Counted from the stretch's first letter, positions 1-8,882 are shown. The stretch is DNA of 64,000 nucleotides from Gammaproteobacteria bacterium (GCA_024638505.1 JAHEKE010000017.1:1-64000); one strand, 5' to 3'. A program made the numbers and translations. Notes: generated by a model from the letters alone, not told the origin.

Positions 1-1454
1 CCAAGCCTGTCTTGTCCTGTGATGCACGATAGCATCAGCAGTTTCAGTTTGGGGCCGGCCAAGTTTGGTTTCATCGCTACCAGCTTATTCAGGCGTTCTT
101 CAGATTTTTCGTAATCGCCGTTTTCAATATAGAAATTCGATGCGTACTGAAGCGCTCGAGGTGAGAAAGGATGCTCTTTTTCCCAGAACTCCACCGTGGC
201 GGCAGGTGATCCCCAAATCTGAGCATTTTGCCAAGTACCGAACGCTGCTAACGATAAAAAACCAATCATGCTGGCACGCACAAACGTTTTCAGGCGGATA
301 TCAACCGTAAAGGCATAATAGCTGACGGCAAACAAAGGTCCAATCATCGGTAGGTAGTTCCGATGTTCAAAATAGAGTTCCAGGGGCAGCACGCCTGACT
401 CGAGCATGTGGCCAACGAAAAACCACCCCAGCCCCAATGAGAGCACCGGAAATTTCCGACGGCACAGAATCATAGTAACGATCAAGCCGGTTAGTGCAGC
501 CAGTGCAAAAACGGTATCAGCGGGGTCCAACAGACCGCGCGAAATCACAAAATCATCATGGAATACTCCTGTACCCCTGCGCATCGGGAGCAGAATAGAA
601 ATCAAATAGACCATCAATACTCGCGCCTGCGTGAGCAATCTCTCCGGCAAATCAAAGTCTCTCAGGGCGTAAGTCTCGGCCCATATAGGGAGCATGTATG
701 CGTGCCAACCTATTAGAAAGATCACAGGCAACCAGAAGAACATCAGTTTCCAGCGGATAGATGGTTTAGTCGAGAGAAGGTTTTGCAAAAGTAAAGTCTC
801 AACTACTAATATGTAAAATGGCAGTAATGCACCATTTTCTTTACTGAGAAAGGCCAGGACCGTCCCACCGCCAACGCCGACGGTCATCCAGGTGTAACCC
901 TTAACTTTACTGGTATCCAGTTTTTCTCGACCTTCGATGTAGCAGAGCATTCCCGCCAGGCAGAAAAGAGTCGAGAGCTCCGTCATGCGCTGAACGACAT
1001 AAAGCGCGGTCGAGACATTGAGCGGATGCAGCAACCATATCGCCCCAGTAAAAATGGCGACCATTTGGCAGGTGTTTTCCTGATGGCCGATTAAGCGCAT
1101 CAGGCGTAGCGAAAACCAAATGATGAGCAGACCGTTCATAATGTGAAACAGAATGTTCGTGTATTTGAAGCCTGCCGGATGTGAAGGCCATGACGTGTCG
1201 TTGATCAAAAAGCTCGCTTTCGATATCCAGCGGCCGGCTGGCAAGCCCGTGGCATCGGAAAACAAATAGCGGACTAGGCCATCAACGTTGGCGAAGCTCT
1301 GCACCTGTACCAGACTTCCCAGGTTCACGATGTCGTCCAATATGAAAGCGCCTTGTTGACCGGGTGCATAAAGAGCGTACGTGCCAACAATAACGATCAG
1401 CATTGCGAGCGGGGCAAAGAGCTTTGACGTAGCACTTGTATGATAAGTTTTCAA
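1..1454 (-). CDS. Polytopic GT-C-like membrane glycosyltransferase with TPR tail (partial)
   Basis: The frame is open from about 1454 to the left edge, so the C-terminus is missing; about 484 codons are visible. The first ~390 residues are mostly hydrophobic membrane segments. The early loop holds an acidic pair (FILDDIVNL), followed by IWLLHPLNVSTALYVVQRM and later LELYFEHRNYLP; this pattern resembles TMTC/PglL-type GT-C enzymes, which transfer sugars to proteins on the outer face of the inner membrane. The visible C-terminal part looks like a TPR hairpin (FYIENGDYEKSEERLNKLV). A TTG at 1454 has GAGG 11 nt upstream; the next in-frame ATG is at 1403, so the start is uncertain. Its place just downstream of pilA, on the same strand but behind a terminator, suggests pilin or surface-protein O-glycosylation; that role is inference. 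Confidence 0.75.
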   Translation of the reverse strand, partial: MKTYHTSATSKLFAPLAMLIVIVGTYALYAPGQQGAFILDDIVNLGSLVQVQSFANVDGLVRYLFSDATGLPAGRWISKASFLINDTSWPSHPAGFKYTNILFHIMNGLLIIWFSLRLMRLIGHQENTCQMVAIFTGAIWLLHPLNVSTALYVVQRMTELSTLFCLAGMLCYIEGREKLDTSKVKGYTWMTVGVGGGTVLAFLSKENGALLPFYILVVETLLLQNLLSTKPSIRWKLMFFWLPVIFLIGWHAYMLPIWAETYALRDFDLPERLLTQARVLMVYLISILLPMRRGTGVFHDDFVISRGLLDPADTVFALAALTGLIVTMILCRRKFPVLSLGLGWFFVGHMLESGVLPLELYFEHRNYLPMIGPLFAVSYYAFTVDIRLKTFVRASMIGFLSLAAFGTWQNAQIWGSPAATVEFWEKEHPFSPRALQYASNFYIENGDYEKSEERLNKLVAMKPNLAGPKLKLLMLSCITGQDRL

Positions 1455-1583
1455 AACTGAAAGACCCTCACCCTATTGCTTGCGCCGTTAACCCCACGGC
1501 GAACGGATATTCACAATCTTCACTTGCATAGCTTCGCTGACAACAAATCCAAGGCATTGAAAGATATGCTTGATTTGCAAAAG

Positions 1584-1609
1584 CGAAAGGCCCCGTACGG
1601 GGCCTTTCG
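1584..1609 (-). terminator. Rho-independent terminator after pilA
   Basis: A perfect 26-nt palindrome, stem AAAGGCCCC with a tiny GTAC loop, followed on the minus strand by CGCTTTTG. It lies 26 nt past the pilA stop, so it should end the pilin message and separate it from the glycosyltransferase-like gene. Confidence 0.8.
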
Positions 1610-1634
1610 TATGGCTAGTGAACTAAATACAACT

Positions 1635-2111
1635 TTACTTACAAGATCCAGGCAGATACTGCGCTGCCAGCGTGCCGGTCGTACAATCGAAACCTTCCAG
1701 CTGTATAGGAAAGTCCGCGACTGTTGCCGTACCGGAGCTGGTTTGGGGTACCAGGGTAATGGTGTCTCCATCAACTACCGGGTCAATCCCGCGCAGCGTC
1801 ACCGTGATCGCGCCGTCAGCATCGGTGGAAATGGCAGTTACATATTGAGTCTGCGTGGTGCCTTCCCCACAGCCCCAATTATCTACACCGACGGTATCGC
1901 CAGCATTCGCGGTCTGATAAACCTCTGACACCGAAGTACGGCATTGACTGAGCGCCAGCACGCCTTCACCGACTTTTGCCTTAATCACGTAATCCTGGTA
2001 CGCGGGCAGCGCGATGGCGGCCAGAATACCGATGATAGCGACTACGATCATCAGCTCGATAAGCGTGAAACCGCGTTGGGCTTTGCGTTTCATATGTTGA
2101 AATCTATGCAT
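1635..2111 (-). CDS. pilA: Type IVa major pilin
   Basis: Subunit of the type IV pilus fibre, made as a prepilin and processed by PilD. The prepilin signature RG-FTLIELMIVVAIIGILAA is present, with Glu5 of the mature protein, followed by the conserved ALPAYQDY helix. Near the C-terminus two cysteines (FDC...GSCK) can form the D-region disulfide loop; two more cysteines lie mid-protein. The ATG at 2111 has GAGGA 8 nt upstream and gives a 14-residue leader; the ATG at 2093 would give a more usual 8-residue leader (MKRKAQRG) but has no clear ribosome site. A sigma-54 promoter precedes it and pilRS lie upstream. The mature length, about 144 residues, is normal for the family. Confidence 0.95.
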   Translation of the reverse strand: MHRFQHMKRKAQRGFTLIELMIVVAIIGILAAIALPAYQDYVIKAKVGEGVLALSQCRTSVSEVYQTANAGDTVGVDNWGCGEGTTQTQYVTAISTDADGAITVTLRGIDPVVDGDTITLVPQTSSGTATVADFPIQLEGFDCTTGTLAAQYLPGSCK

Positions 2112-2292
2112 TTCTTAAGTCCTCAAAGTCTACGTTTACACAGTTTAAGTTTAGGTCAGTTGTCAGAAGTTTCCCCGGAAATCACGCGGCGAATCCCCTA
2201 ATGCCTAAGTGCCTTCCCCACAAAAGGAGTCCCCAGACACCCCCACCTATTTCTAGCTTGCAGGATTACCTAACAAACGTTAATGGGAATTA

Positions 2293-2310
2293 AAGCAGTA
2301 ATCGTGCCAA
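2293..2310 (-). promoter_or_regulatory. Sigma-54 (-24/-12) promoter of pilA
   Basis: Read on the minus strand the sequence is TTGGCACGATTACTGCTT: TGGCAC at -24 and CTGCT at -12, with the invariant GG and GC separated by exactly 10 nt. This fits the RpoN consensus. It predicts a start near 2283 and a leader of about 170 nt before pilA. PilR, encoded next door, is a sigma-54 activator and pilA is its classical target in Pseudomonas. Confidence 0.85.
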
Positions 2311-2409
2311 CTTGTAAGATAGATGACCCAGCGGAGAAATCCAGTGAAATCAATGGCTATAAATGAGGCTTGAACGGTATCTTCTGTCAGATAACTGGAT
2401 TTAGCACGA

Positions 2410-2456
2410 AAAAGTGACAAAAATCATCTAAGATTATGACAAAAATTGTCACTTTT
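2410..2456 (-). promoter_or_regulatory. TGACA/TGTCA repeats, candidate PilR enhancer (or pilR terminator)
   Basis: Three copies of the pentamer occur: TGACA at 2415-2419 and 2437-2441, and TGTCA at 2447-2451. The outer arms, AAAAGTGACAA and TTGTCACTTTT, form an 11-nt inverted repeat. They lie about 130-170 nt upstream of the predicted pilA start, a normal enhancer distance for a sigma-54 activator, and PilR sites in Pseudomonas contain TGTC repeats. The same inverted repeat overlaps the pilR stop codon and ends in a T run, so it could instead act as a weak terminator. The rest of the 2112-2448 gap shows only the sigma-54 promoter. Confidence 0.5.
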
Positions 2457-3816
2457 GCAGACCGAATTTACTCAGTTTGTAGCGAAAAGCTCTGAAAGTC
2501 AGGCCCAGTAACTTGGCAGCTTCCGTCTTGTTATGGCCGGTTTGCTGCAGGGCATCGATAAGCGCTTTGCGCTCTACTCGCTCCAGATATTGATCCAAAG
2601 GCTCATCTCCTACGACGAAGTTAATGTGATGGCCACGTGGGCCGTTTTCACCCGGCCGCGGTAAATCAAGATCGTCTTCTCCGATGGTGTCACCTTCGCA
2701 AAGGGCAAGCGTGCGTTCAATAATGTTTTCCAGCTCCCTCACGTTTCCGGGAAACAGGTGGTTTTTGAGCTTTTTATGCGCTTCCTCGGTCAGCTGCGGA
2801 TGCCTGCCGCTCTTATGCGTGAGGCGGCGAAGGAAAAATTCAGTCAATTCAACAACATCATCGGCTCGCTCACGCAGGGGGGGCAGACTCAGCTCGATTA
2901 CATTAATGCGATAAAACAAATCGCGCCGGAATACATCCTGTTCTACCAGCAAGGCCAGATCTGCCTGGGATGCGCTCAATATGCGCACATTGATAGCGGT
3001 TTCCTTCTGTTCTCCCACCGGCCGTACCGCTTTTTCCTGAATGGCGCGGAGCAGCTTCACCTGCATGGTTTTGGGCAGCTCAGCAACCTCATCTAAAAAC
3101 AGCGTTCCCTCATGCGCAGCCTGAAATAAACCCGGTTTATCCGACACGGCACCGGTGAAGCTTCCCTTTTTATGTCCGAAAAACTCGCTTTCCATCAGCT
3201 CCGGTGGAATGGCGCCGCAGTTGACGGCGATAAACGGGTTATCCGCGCGGGCGCTCTTATCGTGAATCAACCTGGCAACCAGTTCCTTTCCCGTACCGGA
3301 CTCACCCCGGATGTAAACCGGGGCCTGCGATCGGGCCAGTTTGGCTATTTTTCCCCGCACCTGGCGCATTGACGCGGAATTCCCAAGCAGAATGTCGCGG
3401 CTCCGACGATTGGAAGGGCTATGCTGCGTTACCTTGAGCGCAGAGGAAACCAGGTCGCGCAAGTCATCCAATTGGACAGGTTTTGAAACGAAATCGAACG
3501 CTCCCGCTTTCAGCGCATCCACCGCGGACTCTACGTTGCCGTAGGCGGTAATTACCGCAACGGGCATTTCTGCGTGGGCTTCTTGAATATGACGAACCAA
3601 ATCAATGCCGTTGCCGTCGGCCAGCCGCATGTCCGTCAAGCACAGGTCGAAGTGCTGTGCCGACAACAGCTCATACGCTTGATTCAGAGATTCAGCTTTT
3701 GTGCATTCGAGATCCATGCGCGCCAGGGTCATAGCCAATAGTTCCCGGATATCCGGCTCATCGTCGATCACCAGAACTTTGCCGTGTGGTGCTCTTTTGT
3801 GCGCAGCTTCAGACAT
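2449..3816 (-). CDS. pilR: Two-component response regulator, sigma-54 activator PilR
   Basis: NtrC-family regulator activating pilA with RpoN. Domain order: receiver domain (KVLVIDDEPDIREL; phospho-acceptor Asp in CLTDMRLADG), AAA+ domain with Walker A GESGTGKE, the sigma-54 contact loop GSFTGA and Walker B LFLDEV, then a C-terminal Fis-type helix-turn-helix ending near NKTEAAKLLGLTFRAFRYKL. The ATG at 3816 overlaps the pilS stop by 8 nt and gives 455 residues, close to the Pseudomonas protein; a TTG at 3912 would add 32 poorly ordered residues inside pilS. No good Shine-Dalgarno is visible, so translation is probably coupled to pilS. Confidence 0.93.
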   Translation of the reverse strand: MSEAAHKRAPHGKVLVIDDEPDIRELLAMTLARMDLECTKAESLNQAYELLSAQHFDLCLTDMRLADGNGIDLVRHIQEAHAEMPVAVITAYGNVESAVDALKAGAFDFVSKPVQLDDLRDLVSSALKVTQHSPSNRRSRDILLGNSASMRQVRGKIAKLARSQAPVYIRGESGTGKELVARLIHDKSARADNPFIAVNCGAIPPELMESEFFGHKKGSFTGAVSDKPGLFQAAHEGTLFLDEVAELPKTMQVKLLRAIQEKAVRPVGEQKETAINVRILSASQADLALLVEQDVFRRDLFYRINVIELSLPPLRERADDVVELTEFFLRRLTHKSGRHPQLTEEAHKKLKNHLFPGNVRELENIIERTLALCEGDTIGEDDLDLPRPGENGPRGHHINFVVGDEPLDQYLERVERKALIDALQQTGHNKTEAAKLLGLTFRAFRYKLSKFGLQK

Positions 3817-5428
3817 TTGGTTTTTGATTGAATCTGATTCGAAATCGACTGCCGTCGGCGGTTCCGATGTAATCCAGCTGGGCTTTATTGTCCTGGCAAA
3901 GTTCGCGTGCAAGATACAACCCTAGACCGGTACCCGCGCCGTCGGTGGTAAAGAAGGGCTCGAATATCTTGTCTTGTAATTCATCAGGAATCGCCGGGCC
4001 GTCATTGCTTATATCCAGAAAGGGGGCGCTCTGGTCGGAAGAATAGCCGCCGGACATGGTCACTCTTGGGGTGCTGCCATTACCGTTTCCGTGGCGGATT
4101 GCGTTTTCGCACAGGTTGGTTAATACCTGGTGCAAGTGATCTGGATCCATGTATACCTCCAGTTCAGTCGGGGCCAGCGCTATTTTGTCCGCGGCACATT
4201 CATGAGTTTGTAGAAAGGTGGCTCGAAATTTGACCAGCCATTCATCCAGTTTGATCGATACGGGCTCACTCATTTGCGGGCGACCCAACCTCAGTATGGA
4301 CTTGATAATCAGGTTGATACGCTCGCTTTGCTGGTTGACGATATCCACCAGCCGCCTGTCCGCCGGGTTCAATTCTTTAGATTCATTGATCAACTGCCCA
4401 GCGTGACTGATTGCGCCCAGAGGGTTTCGTATCTCATGCGCAACTGCGCTGGTGAGCCTGCCCAAGGCCGCCAGTTTTAACTGGTGCGCATGTTGTTCAG
4501 TGTGTGAGAGATCCTCCAGGAAGACCACAACGTTCGAATCAGACTGTTCGCTGATAGCAACAAATCTAAGCGCGATGTTCGGCCCGTGTCTTGCCAGCTG
4601 AACAGGGGTAATCTGCTTTCCACTGCGTTGCCACTGCTTGAATTTTTCAAACAACCGCTGATTGGCCTGGCGCAACGTGGTGGCCTGCTGGAATCCCAAC
4701 AGAGACCGGGCCCGCTCATTACTCAGCTGAATATTGGCCTGGTTGTCTATGACCAATATGCCGGTATCCAGTCGGGCGACTACCAGCTCATTGAGCTTGG
4801 AAAGCTTGGCTATGTCGGAGGCATTGCGCAGCGCTGCTGCCTCGGCCTGCTTCAGTCGTTTGGCAATGAAGTTGACAACAAGACTTGTGCTGAAAAGCGC
4901 GAAACCGAGGATACCCACCTGGGTATAGCTACCGCCCACCGCGTCATAGGTTAACAAGCTTGTGCTGTGCTCAACCAATGCCAGGATCGAGCCCAGCGCA
5001 GCGAAAAACAAGCTGGTGAGTCCCGGCAGCACAACGCCACCGGCCGCAACAGAAACAAGCAGTAAAAGATGTAAGCCGCTGGAGATGCCGCCGCTGGCTG
5101 AGCTCAACAGGGTGATCAGTATAACGTCCATGGCAAACTGGAAGCAGGCCTGCATTTTGAATGACGGCCAACCGCGCGTGATGGTGACCAGACTGATTAC
5201 CGCAATCAGAACCAGGATGACGCTGGTGGCGACAAAAAGACTCGGGGAGCGCTGGCCCAGATTGGCAAACGTTCCCCCGCTCACTCCGACGGTAAAGAAC
5301 GCAACACCAAGAACTAGGCGATAAAGGTTGAAATAGTAGAGCGATCGCCAGAATGAATGGCTCTCGTCCAGAATTGAGGAATCCTCAGGCTGATTGTCAA
5401 AAGGCACTGTTACGGTTGTCGCGTGCAC
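3809..5428 (-). CDS. pilS: Membrane sensor histidine kinase PilS
   Basis: Partner kinase of PilR, sensing pilin level in the inner membrane in Pseudomonas. About 190 N-terminal residues carry six hydrophobic segments. A PAS-like stretch follows (ARLDTGILVIDNQANI), then HisKA with the phosphorylated His331 in VAHEIRNPLGAISHAG, and the HATPase boxes (NLCENAIRHG; GTGLGLYLARELC). Length 539 matches the family. The start is a GTG at 5428. It is the first gene of a pilS-pilR pair with pilA downstream under its own promoter. Confidence 0.93.
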   Translation of the reverse strand: MHATTVTVPFDNQPEDSSILDESHSFWRSLYYFNLYRLVLGVAFFTVGVSGGTFANLGQRSPSLFVATSVILVLIAVISLVTITRGWPSFKMQACFQFAMDVILITLLSSASGGISSGLHLLLLVSVAAGGVVLPGLTSLFFAALGSILALVEHSTSLLTYDAVGGSYTQVGILGFALFSTSLVVNFIAKRLKQAEAAALRNASDIAKLSKLNELVVARLDTGILVIDNQANIQLSNERARSLLGFQQATTLRQANQRLFEKFKQWQRSGKQITPVQLARHGPNIALRFVAISEQSDSNVVVFLEDLSHTEQHAHQLKLAALGRLTSAVAHEIRNPLGAISHAGQLINESKELNPADRRLVDIVNQQSERINLIIKSILRLGRPQMSEPVSIKLDEWLVKFRATFLQTHECAADKIALAPTELEVYMDPDHLHQVLTNLCENAIRHGNGNGSTPRVTMSGGYSSDQSAPFLDISNDGPAIPDELQDKIFEPFFTTDGAGTGLGLYLARELCQDNKAQLDYIGTADGSRFRIRFNQKPNV

Positions 5429-5519
5429 AGTACTTAGGTTAAGCGGTGAATGTGTGTTTGTAAACTATGATCCATGCGGGGTTTGGTGAGCCTACACGGG
5501 TGAAGCCGATTGTCTGCGC

Positions 5520-6254
5520 TTACAGCTCGGTGTGCAGCGGCGCCCAGGCCTGAATCAGGTTTGCGCCGTGTTTTCGAAGTACTCGCGCCAGCTCATTGAC
5601 TGTTTCACCGCTGGTGATGACATCATCTATGATAGCGACTGATTTGACGTGCAGGGGCCGCCGTAACCCGAAACAGCCCGTTACGTTGCGCCGCCGATAT
5701 TTGGCCCTTAACGCCGCCTGGGGTTGGGTTCTGCGCTTGCGGTAGGTCAGAGTGCGATCAATAGGAATATCTAGCGCCTGTGAAAGATACCGAGCGATTT
5801 CAATCGACTGGTTAAACCCCCGCCAAATCAACCTGCTGAGGTGCAAGGGCACCGGTATGAGCAGCTGTGGCTTCACCTGGGTGAATGGGGCAATCTCGTG
5901 CAGGAGCAGGGTGGCCAGCGGGCGGGCCAAGCTCACTCTGCGATGATACTTGAGCTGGTGAACCATGCCGGACAGGGGAGGGGCGTAGCGGAAAGGCGCA
6001 AGCGTGGCATCGTATTGAGGGTTGGAGATTTGACAAGACCCGCATGTACCGAGTCCCGAAAAGTTTGCACCGCAGCGCGGGCAGGGTTTAGCAATGCGCT
6101 GCAGACCGGGCAGGCAGTTTGCGCAAATCCCCGTCTCCTCCGCTTGTCCGCAGATAGCGCAGCGGATTGGGTAAAGGGCGTCCAGCACAGTTTTTACACA
6201 GCGGTCAATCCGTGGCATGCTCCTGGGTTGACCACTACTCGGTCCGGCGATCAT
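5520..6254 (-). CDS. comF: ComF family phosphoribosyltransferase-like protein
   Basis: Contains a four-cysteine zinc-finger-like region at the N-terminus (CAICGQ...CANC and [17 protein letters not shown]) and a type I phosphoribosyltransferase fold with the PRPP-binding segment [17 protein letters not shown]. ComF/GntX proteins are linked to natural DNA uptake, but the reaction is unknown. The ATG at 6254 has AAGGGA 7 nt upstream and gives 244 residues; an ATG at 6218 is a second choice. The 6254 start overlaps the bioB start on the other strand, so both promoters must lie inside the neighbouring gene. Confidence 0.9.
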   Translation of the reverse strand: MIAGPSSGQPRSMPRIDRCVKTVLDALYPIRCAICGQAEETGICANCLPGLQRIAKPCPRCGANFSGLGTCGSCQISNPQYDATLAPFRYAPPLSGMVHQLKYHRRVSLARPLATLLLHEIAPFTQVKPQLLIPVPLHLSRLIWRGFNQSIEIARYLSQALDIPIDRTLTYRKRRTQPQAALRAKYRRRNVTGCFGLRRPLHVKSVAIIDDVITSGETVNELARVLRKHGANLIQAWAPLHTEL

Positions 6255-7245
6255 GACGAATTCCCTTTCTAATGTTCCAGTTAAGCACGATACAGTAAAC
6301 GTGACGTGCTGGACAACGTCGAGCGTACTTGCACTGTACCAGCAGCCTTTCATGGATTTGATGCATCGCGCGCAAAAAGTGCATCGCCGGTATTTTGCCC
6401 CCAACACGATTCAACTCAGCGCCTTGCTCAGTATCAAAACCGGCGCCTGCCCTGAGGACTGCGCTTACTGTCCACAGAGTGCGCGTTATAAGACCGGTGT
6501 AGAGGCCAGCAAATTAATGGATACGGAAACGATTGTCGCGCTGGCGCAAAAGGCGAAAGAGAACGGTGCTTCGCGCTTCTGCATGGGAGCGGCATGGCGA
6601 GAGCCTCGGGACAAGGATTTAGAGAAAGTTATTGCAGCCGTTGCAGCGGTAAACGCGCTGGGTATGGAGACGTGCGCAACTCTCGGCATGCTGACCAGGG
6701 AGCAAGCAGTGCGGCTGAAAAATGCAGGCCTGGATTACTATAACCACAACTTAGACACAAGCGAAGAATTTTACGATTCAATTATCACCACCCGAACCTA
6801 CCGCGATCGTTTAAACACTCTGCAGTATGTGCGTGAAACCGGTATGCGCGTCTGCTGCGGCGGCATCATCGGTATGGGTGAGAGTCGACAGGATCGGGCG
6901 GCAATGATTGCGACGTTAGCGAGTTTACCCAGTGCCCCGCAAAGCGTCCCTATTAACATGCTGGTTCGCTCTCCCGGTACGCCACTGCAGGACATGGAAC
7001 CGATAGACTCATTTGAGTTTGTGCGCACCATCGCCGCAGCGCGAATTACCATGCCCCGATCCTACGTCCGGCTCTCGGCGGGACGTAACGACATGAGTGA
7101 TGAGCTGCAGGTGCTTTGCTTTCTGGCCGGAGCCAATTCGATGTTTTATGGCGAAAAGCTGCTAACAACAGGTAACGCCAGCGTTGAGCATGATAATCAT
7201 CTGCTGCAAAAGTTGGGCATAGCCGCGCAGCGCAGTCCAGCCTGA
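6253..7245 (+). CDS. bioB: Biotin synthase
   Basis: Radical SAM enzyme inserting sulfur into dethiobiotin, the last step of biotin synthesis. The 4Fe-4S motif is seen in [17 protein letters not shown] (CxxxCxxC). Further conserved parts are [18 protein letters not shown] and the C-terminal [14 protein letters not shown] and GANSMFYG segments, with an Arg of the 2Fe-2S site. The protein is 330 residues; the alignable part starts near residue 22 ([10 protein letters not shown]), so a later start such as the GTG at 6301 is possible. It is divergent from comF and followed by bioC and bioD. Confidence 0.96.
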   Translation: MTNSLSNVPVKHDTVNVTCWTTSSVLALYQQPFMDLMHRAQKVHRRYFAPNTIQLSALLSIKTGACPEDCAYCPQSARYKTGVEASKLMDTETIVALAQKAKENGASRFCMGAAWREPRDKDLEKVIAAVAAVNALGMETCATLGMLTREQAVRLKNAGLDYYNHNLDTSEEFYDSIITTRTYRDRLNTLQYVRETGMRVCCGGIIGMGESRQDRAAMIATLASLPSAPQSVPINMLVRSPGTPLQDMEPIDSFEFVRTIAAARITMPRSYVRLSAGRNDMSDELQVLCFLAGANSMFYGEKLLTTGNASVEHDNHLLQKLGIAAQRSPA

Positions 7246-7327
7246 GCGGGGTCTGTAGTGAGCAATGCGGTGGACGCCTGTGCGCTATGCGTAGACCACG
7301 GCTCAAGGGGGCGGGTCCGGGTAGACG

Positions 7328-8197
7328 ATGCGCTTAAGACTTGCAGTGGGTGAAATAGACAAACTTGGGGTACGTCGCTCTTTCCAGCGCGCGGCTGCAC
7401 TATACGATCAAGCCGCAGTGATCCAGCAACGCATGGTGGATGAGCTGATCGTTAGACTGGATGTGCTGAACATTGCGCCGCGCTGCATTGTAGATGTTGG
7501 CTGTGGTACAGGCTACGCTCAGGCTGGGTTGCGGCAGCGTTTTCCTGATGCCCATATTATTATGCTCGATTTTGCAGCAAACATGCTGCAACAACTTCCA
7601 ACCGATCAATCGGCTTTGACCTACGCAGTCTGTGGCGATGCGGAAAAGATGCCCATTGCCTCGAATCGCGTTGATATGATCTTCTGCAGCGCCGTTTTAC
7701 AATACTGCGATTTTGAGATTTTCTTTGCTGAATGCTTAAGGCTGCTTAAGCCGCAGGGCCTTCTGACTTTTGCTACGTTCGGGCCGGATACTCTAAAGGA
7801 GCTGCGCGCCGCATGGCAGCAAGTGGACGCAGGCATGCGTGTGCAAACCTTTGCCGACATGCACAACATCGGAGATGCCTTGGTGCAGCTGCAATTTTCC
7901 ATGCCCGTTTTAGACGTCGACTACGTAACCGTGACCCATAAGCTTTTGCCATCTGCATTCAATGACCTGCGGGCGCTGGGTGCGAGCAATTCAATTACAA
8001 CTCGCGCGCGAGGTCTGTTGGGGAAAGACCGATATCACCAGCTGCTGCGGGCCTGTGATGGTTATCGCAACGACCAGGGGTTGCTCGAGTCGACCTGTGA
8101 GATCGTCTATGGCCACGCCTGGGCGCCAGAGCAGCTGAACATCAATCAAGCCGGGGGTGAAGTTGCAATTCCCTTGAGTCAGCTGCACCGGCGGTAA
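7328..8197 (+). CDS. bioC: Malonyl-ACP O-methyltransferase BioC
   Basis: SAM-dependent methyltransferase that caps malonyl-ACP so fatty-acid synthesis can build the pimelate chain of biotin. The SAM-binding motif is IVDVGCGTGYAQAGL, followed by MLDFAANML and FCSAVLQYCD. The N-terminal VRRSFQRAAALYDQAAVIQ is typical of BioC (fxraA..Yd..A..Q). Length 289 is slightly above the usual 250-270. An 82-nt gap separates it from bioB; no BioF or BioH coding remains are visible there. Confidence 0.93.
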   Translation: MRLRLAVGEIDKLGVRRSFQRAAALYDQAAVIQQRMVDELIVRLDVLNIAPRCIVDVGCGTGYAQAGLRQRFPDAHIIMLDFAANMLQQLPTDQSALTYAVCGDAEKMPIASNRVDMIFCSAVLQYCDFEIFFAECLRLLKPQGLLTFATFGPDTLKELRAAWQQVDAGMRVQTFADMHNIGDALVQLQFSMPVLDVDYVTVTHKLLPSAFNDLRALGASNSITTRARGLLGKDRYHQLLRACDGYRNDQGLLESTCEIVYGHAWAPEQLNINQAGGEVAIPLSQLHRR

Positions 8198-8204
8198 TTT
8201 TTCA

Positions 8205-8882
8205 GTGACCAATTCAATTTTTTTCACCGGCACTGATACTGAGGTTGGCAAAACTGTTGTTAGCATGATCATGGTGCATACGCTTGTAGAGCGGGGCTAC
8301 AGGGTTGCTGCAATGAAGCCGGTGGCCAGCGGCTGTACGCGCACAATCGATGGATTACGTAACGATGACGCGCTCAAGCTCATTGCGTCAAGTAATATCG
8401 ATCTGGCGTACGAACAGGTGAATCCGTATGCTTTCGAACCTGCAATTGCTCCGCACCTCGCTGCCAGGGAAGTCGGGACTGAAATCAAGCTTGATCATAT
8501 TAGACGTTCGTTTCGGGCATTAGCGCGCACAGCCGATTGGATTGTGGTGGAAGGCGTAGGTGGTTGGCTGGTGCCGTTGGGTAAGCACTTCAGCGTGGCC
8601 GATCTCGCCGCTAAACTGGGAGGGTACGTAATCCTGGTTGTCGCAATAAGGCTTGGCTGCATCAATCATGCTCTGCTCTCTATAGAGTCCATGCAAAAAA
8701 GCGGCGTGCACCTCATCGCCTGGATCGCAAACATGTGTCACGCACAGTCCGATCGCGCAGAGGAGAATATCGCCACATTGGAAGATCTGATTCCCGTGCC
8801 GCGGATGGCGACGGTGCCGTTCCTGCCTGCCCCCGGCCGAGCCAATAAAATCTGTTTCAATCTGGATTTGCTGAATTTATGA
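8205..8882 (+). CDS. bioD: Dethiobiotin synthetase
   Basis: ATP-dependent carboxylation and ring closure of diaminopelargonic acid to dethiobiotin. The P-loop FFTGTDTEVGKTVVS lies at the N-terminus, followed by AAMKPVASGC, DAL and the substrate-contact segment VNPYAFEPAIAPHLAA, then VEGVGGWLVPL. It starts with GTG 7 nt after bioC and is 225 residues, the family size. It is the last gene of the bioB-bioC-bioD set. Confidence 0.95.
   Translation: MTNSIFFTGTDTEVGKTVVSMIMVHTLVERGYRVAAMKPVASGCTRTIDGLRNDDALKLIASSNIDLAYEQVNPYAFEPAIAPHLAAREVGTEIKLDHIRRSFRALARTADWIVVEGVGGWLVPLGKHFSVADLAAKLGGYVILVVAIRLGCINHALLSIESMQKSGVHLIAWIANMCHAQSDRAEENIATLEDLIPVPRMATVPFLPAPGRANKICFNLDLLNL

Noticed and set aside
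907-1191. Open frame on the minus strand inside the glycosyltransferase-like gene
   Set aside because: It lies in another frame of the same strand and has no motif; the frame annotated at 1-1454 has membrane segments and family motifs throughout.
1476-2201. Plus-strand open frames opposite pilA
   Set aside because: Antisense to a clear pilin gene, with no recognisable domain or ribosome site.
6253-6330. BirA-type biotin operator near bioB
   Set aside because: Only a single short half-like AGTAAAC is present; no palindrome matching the E. coli operator.
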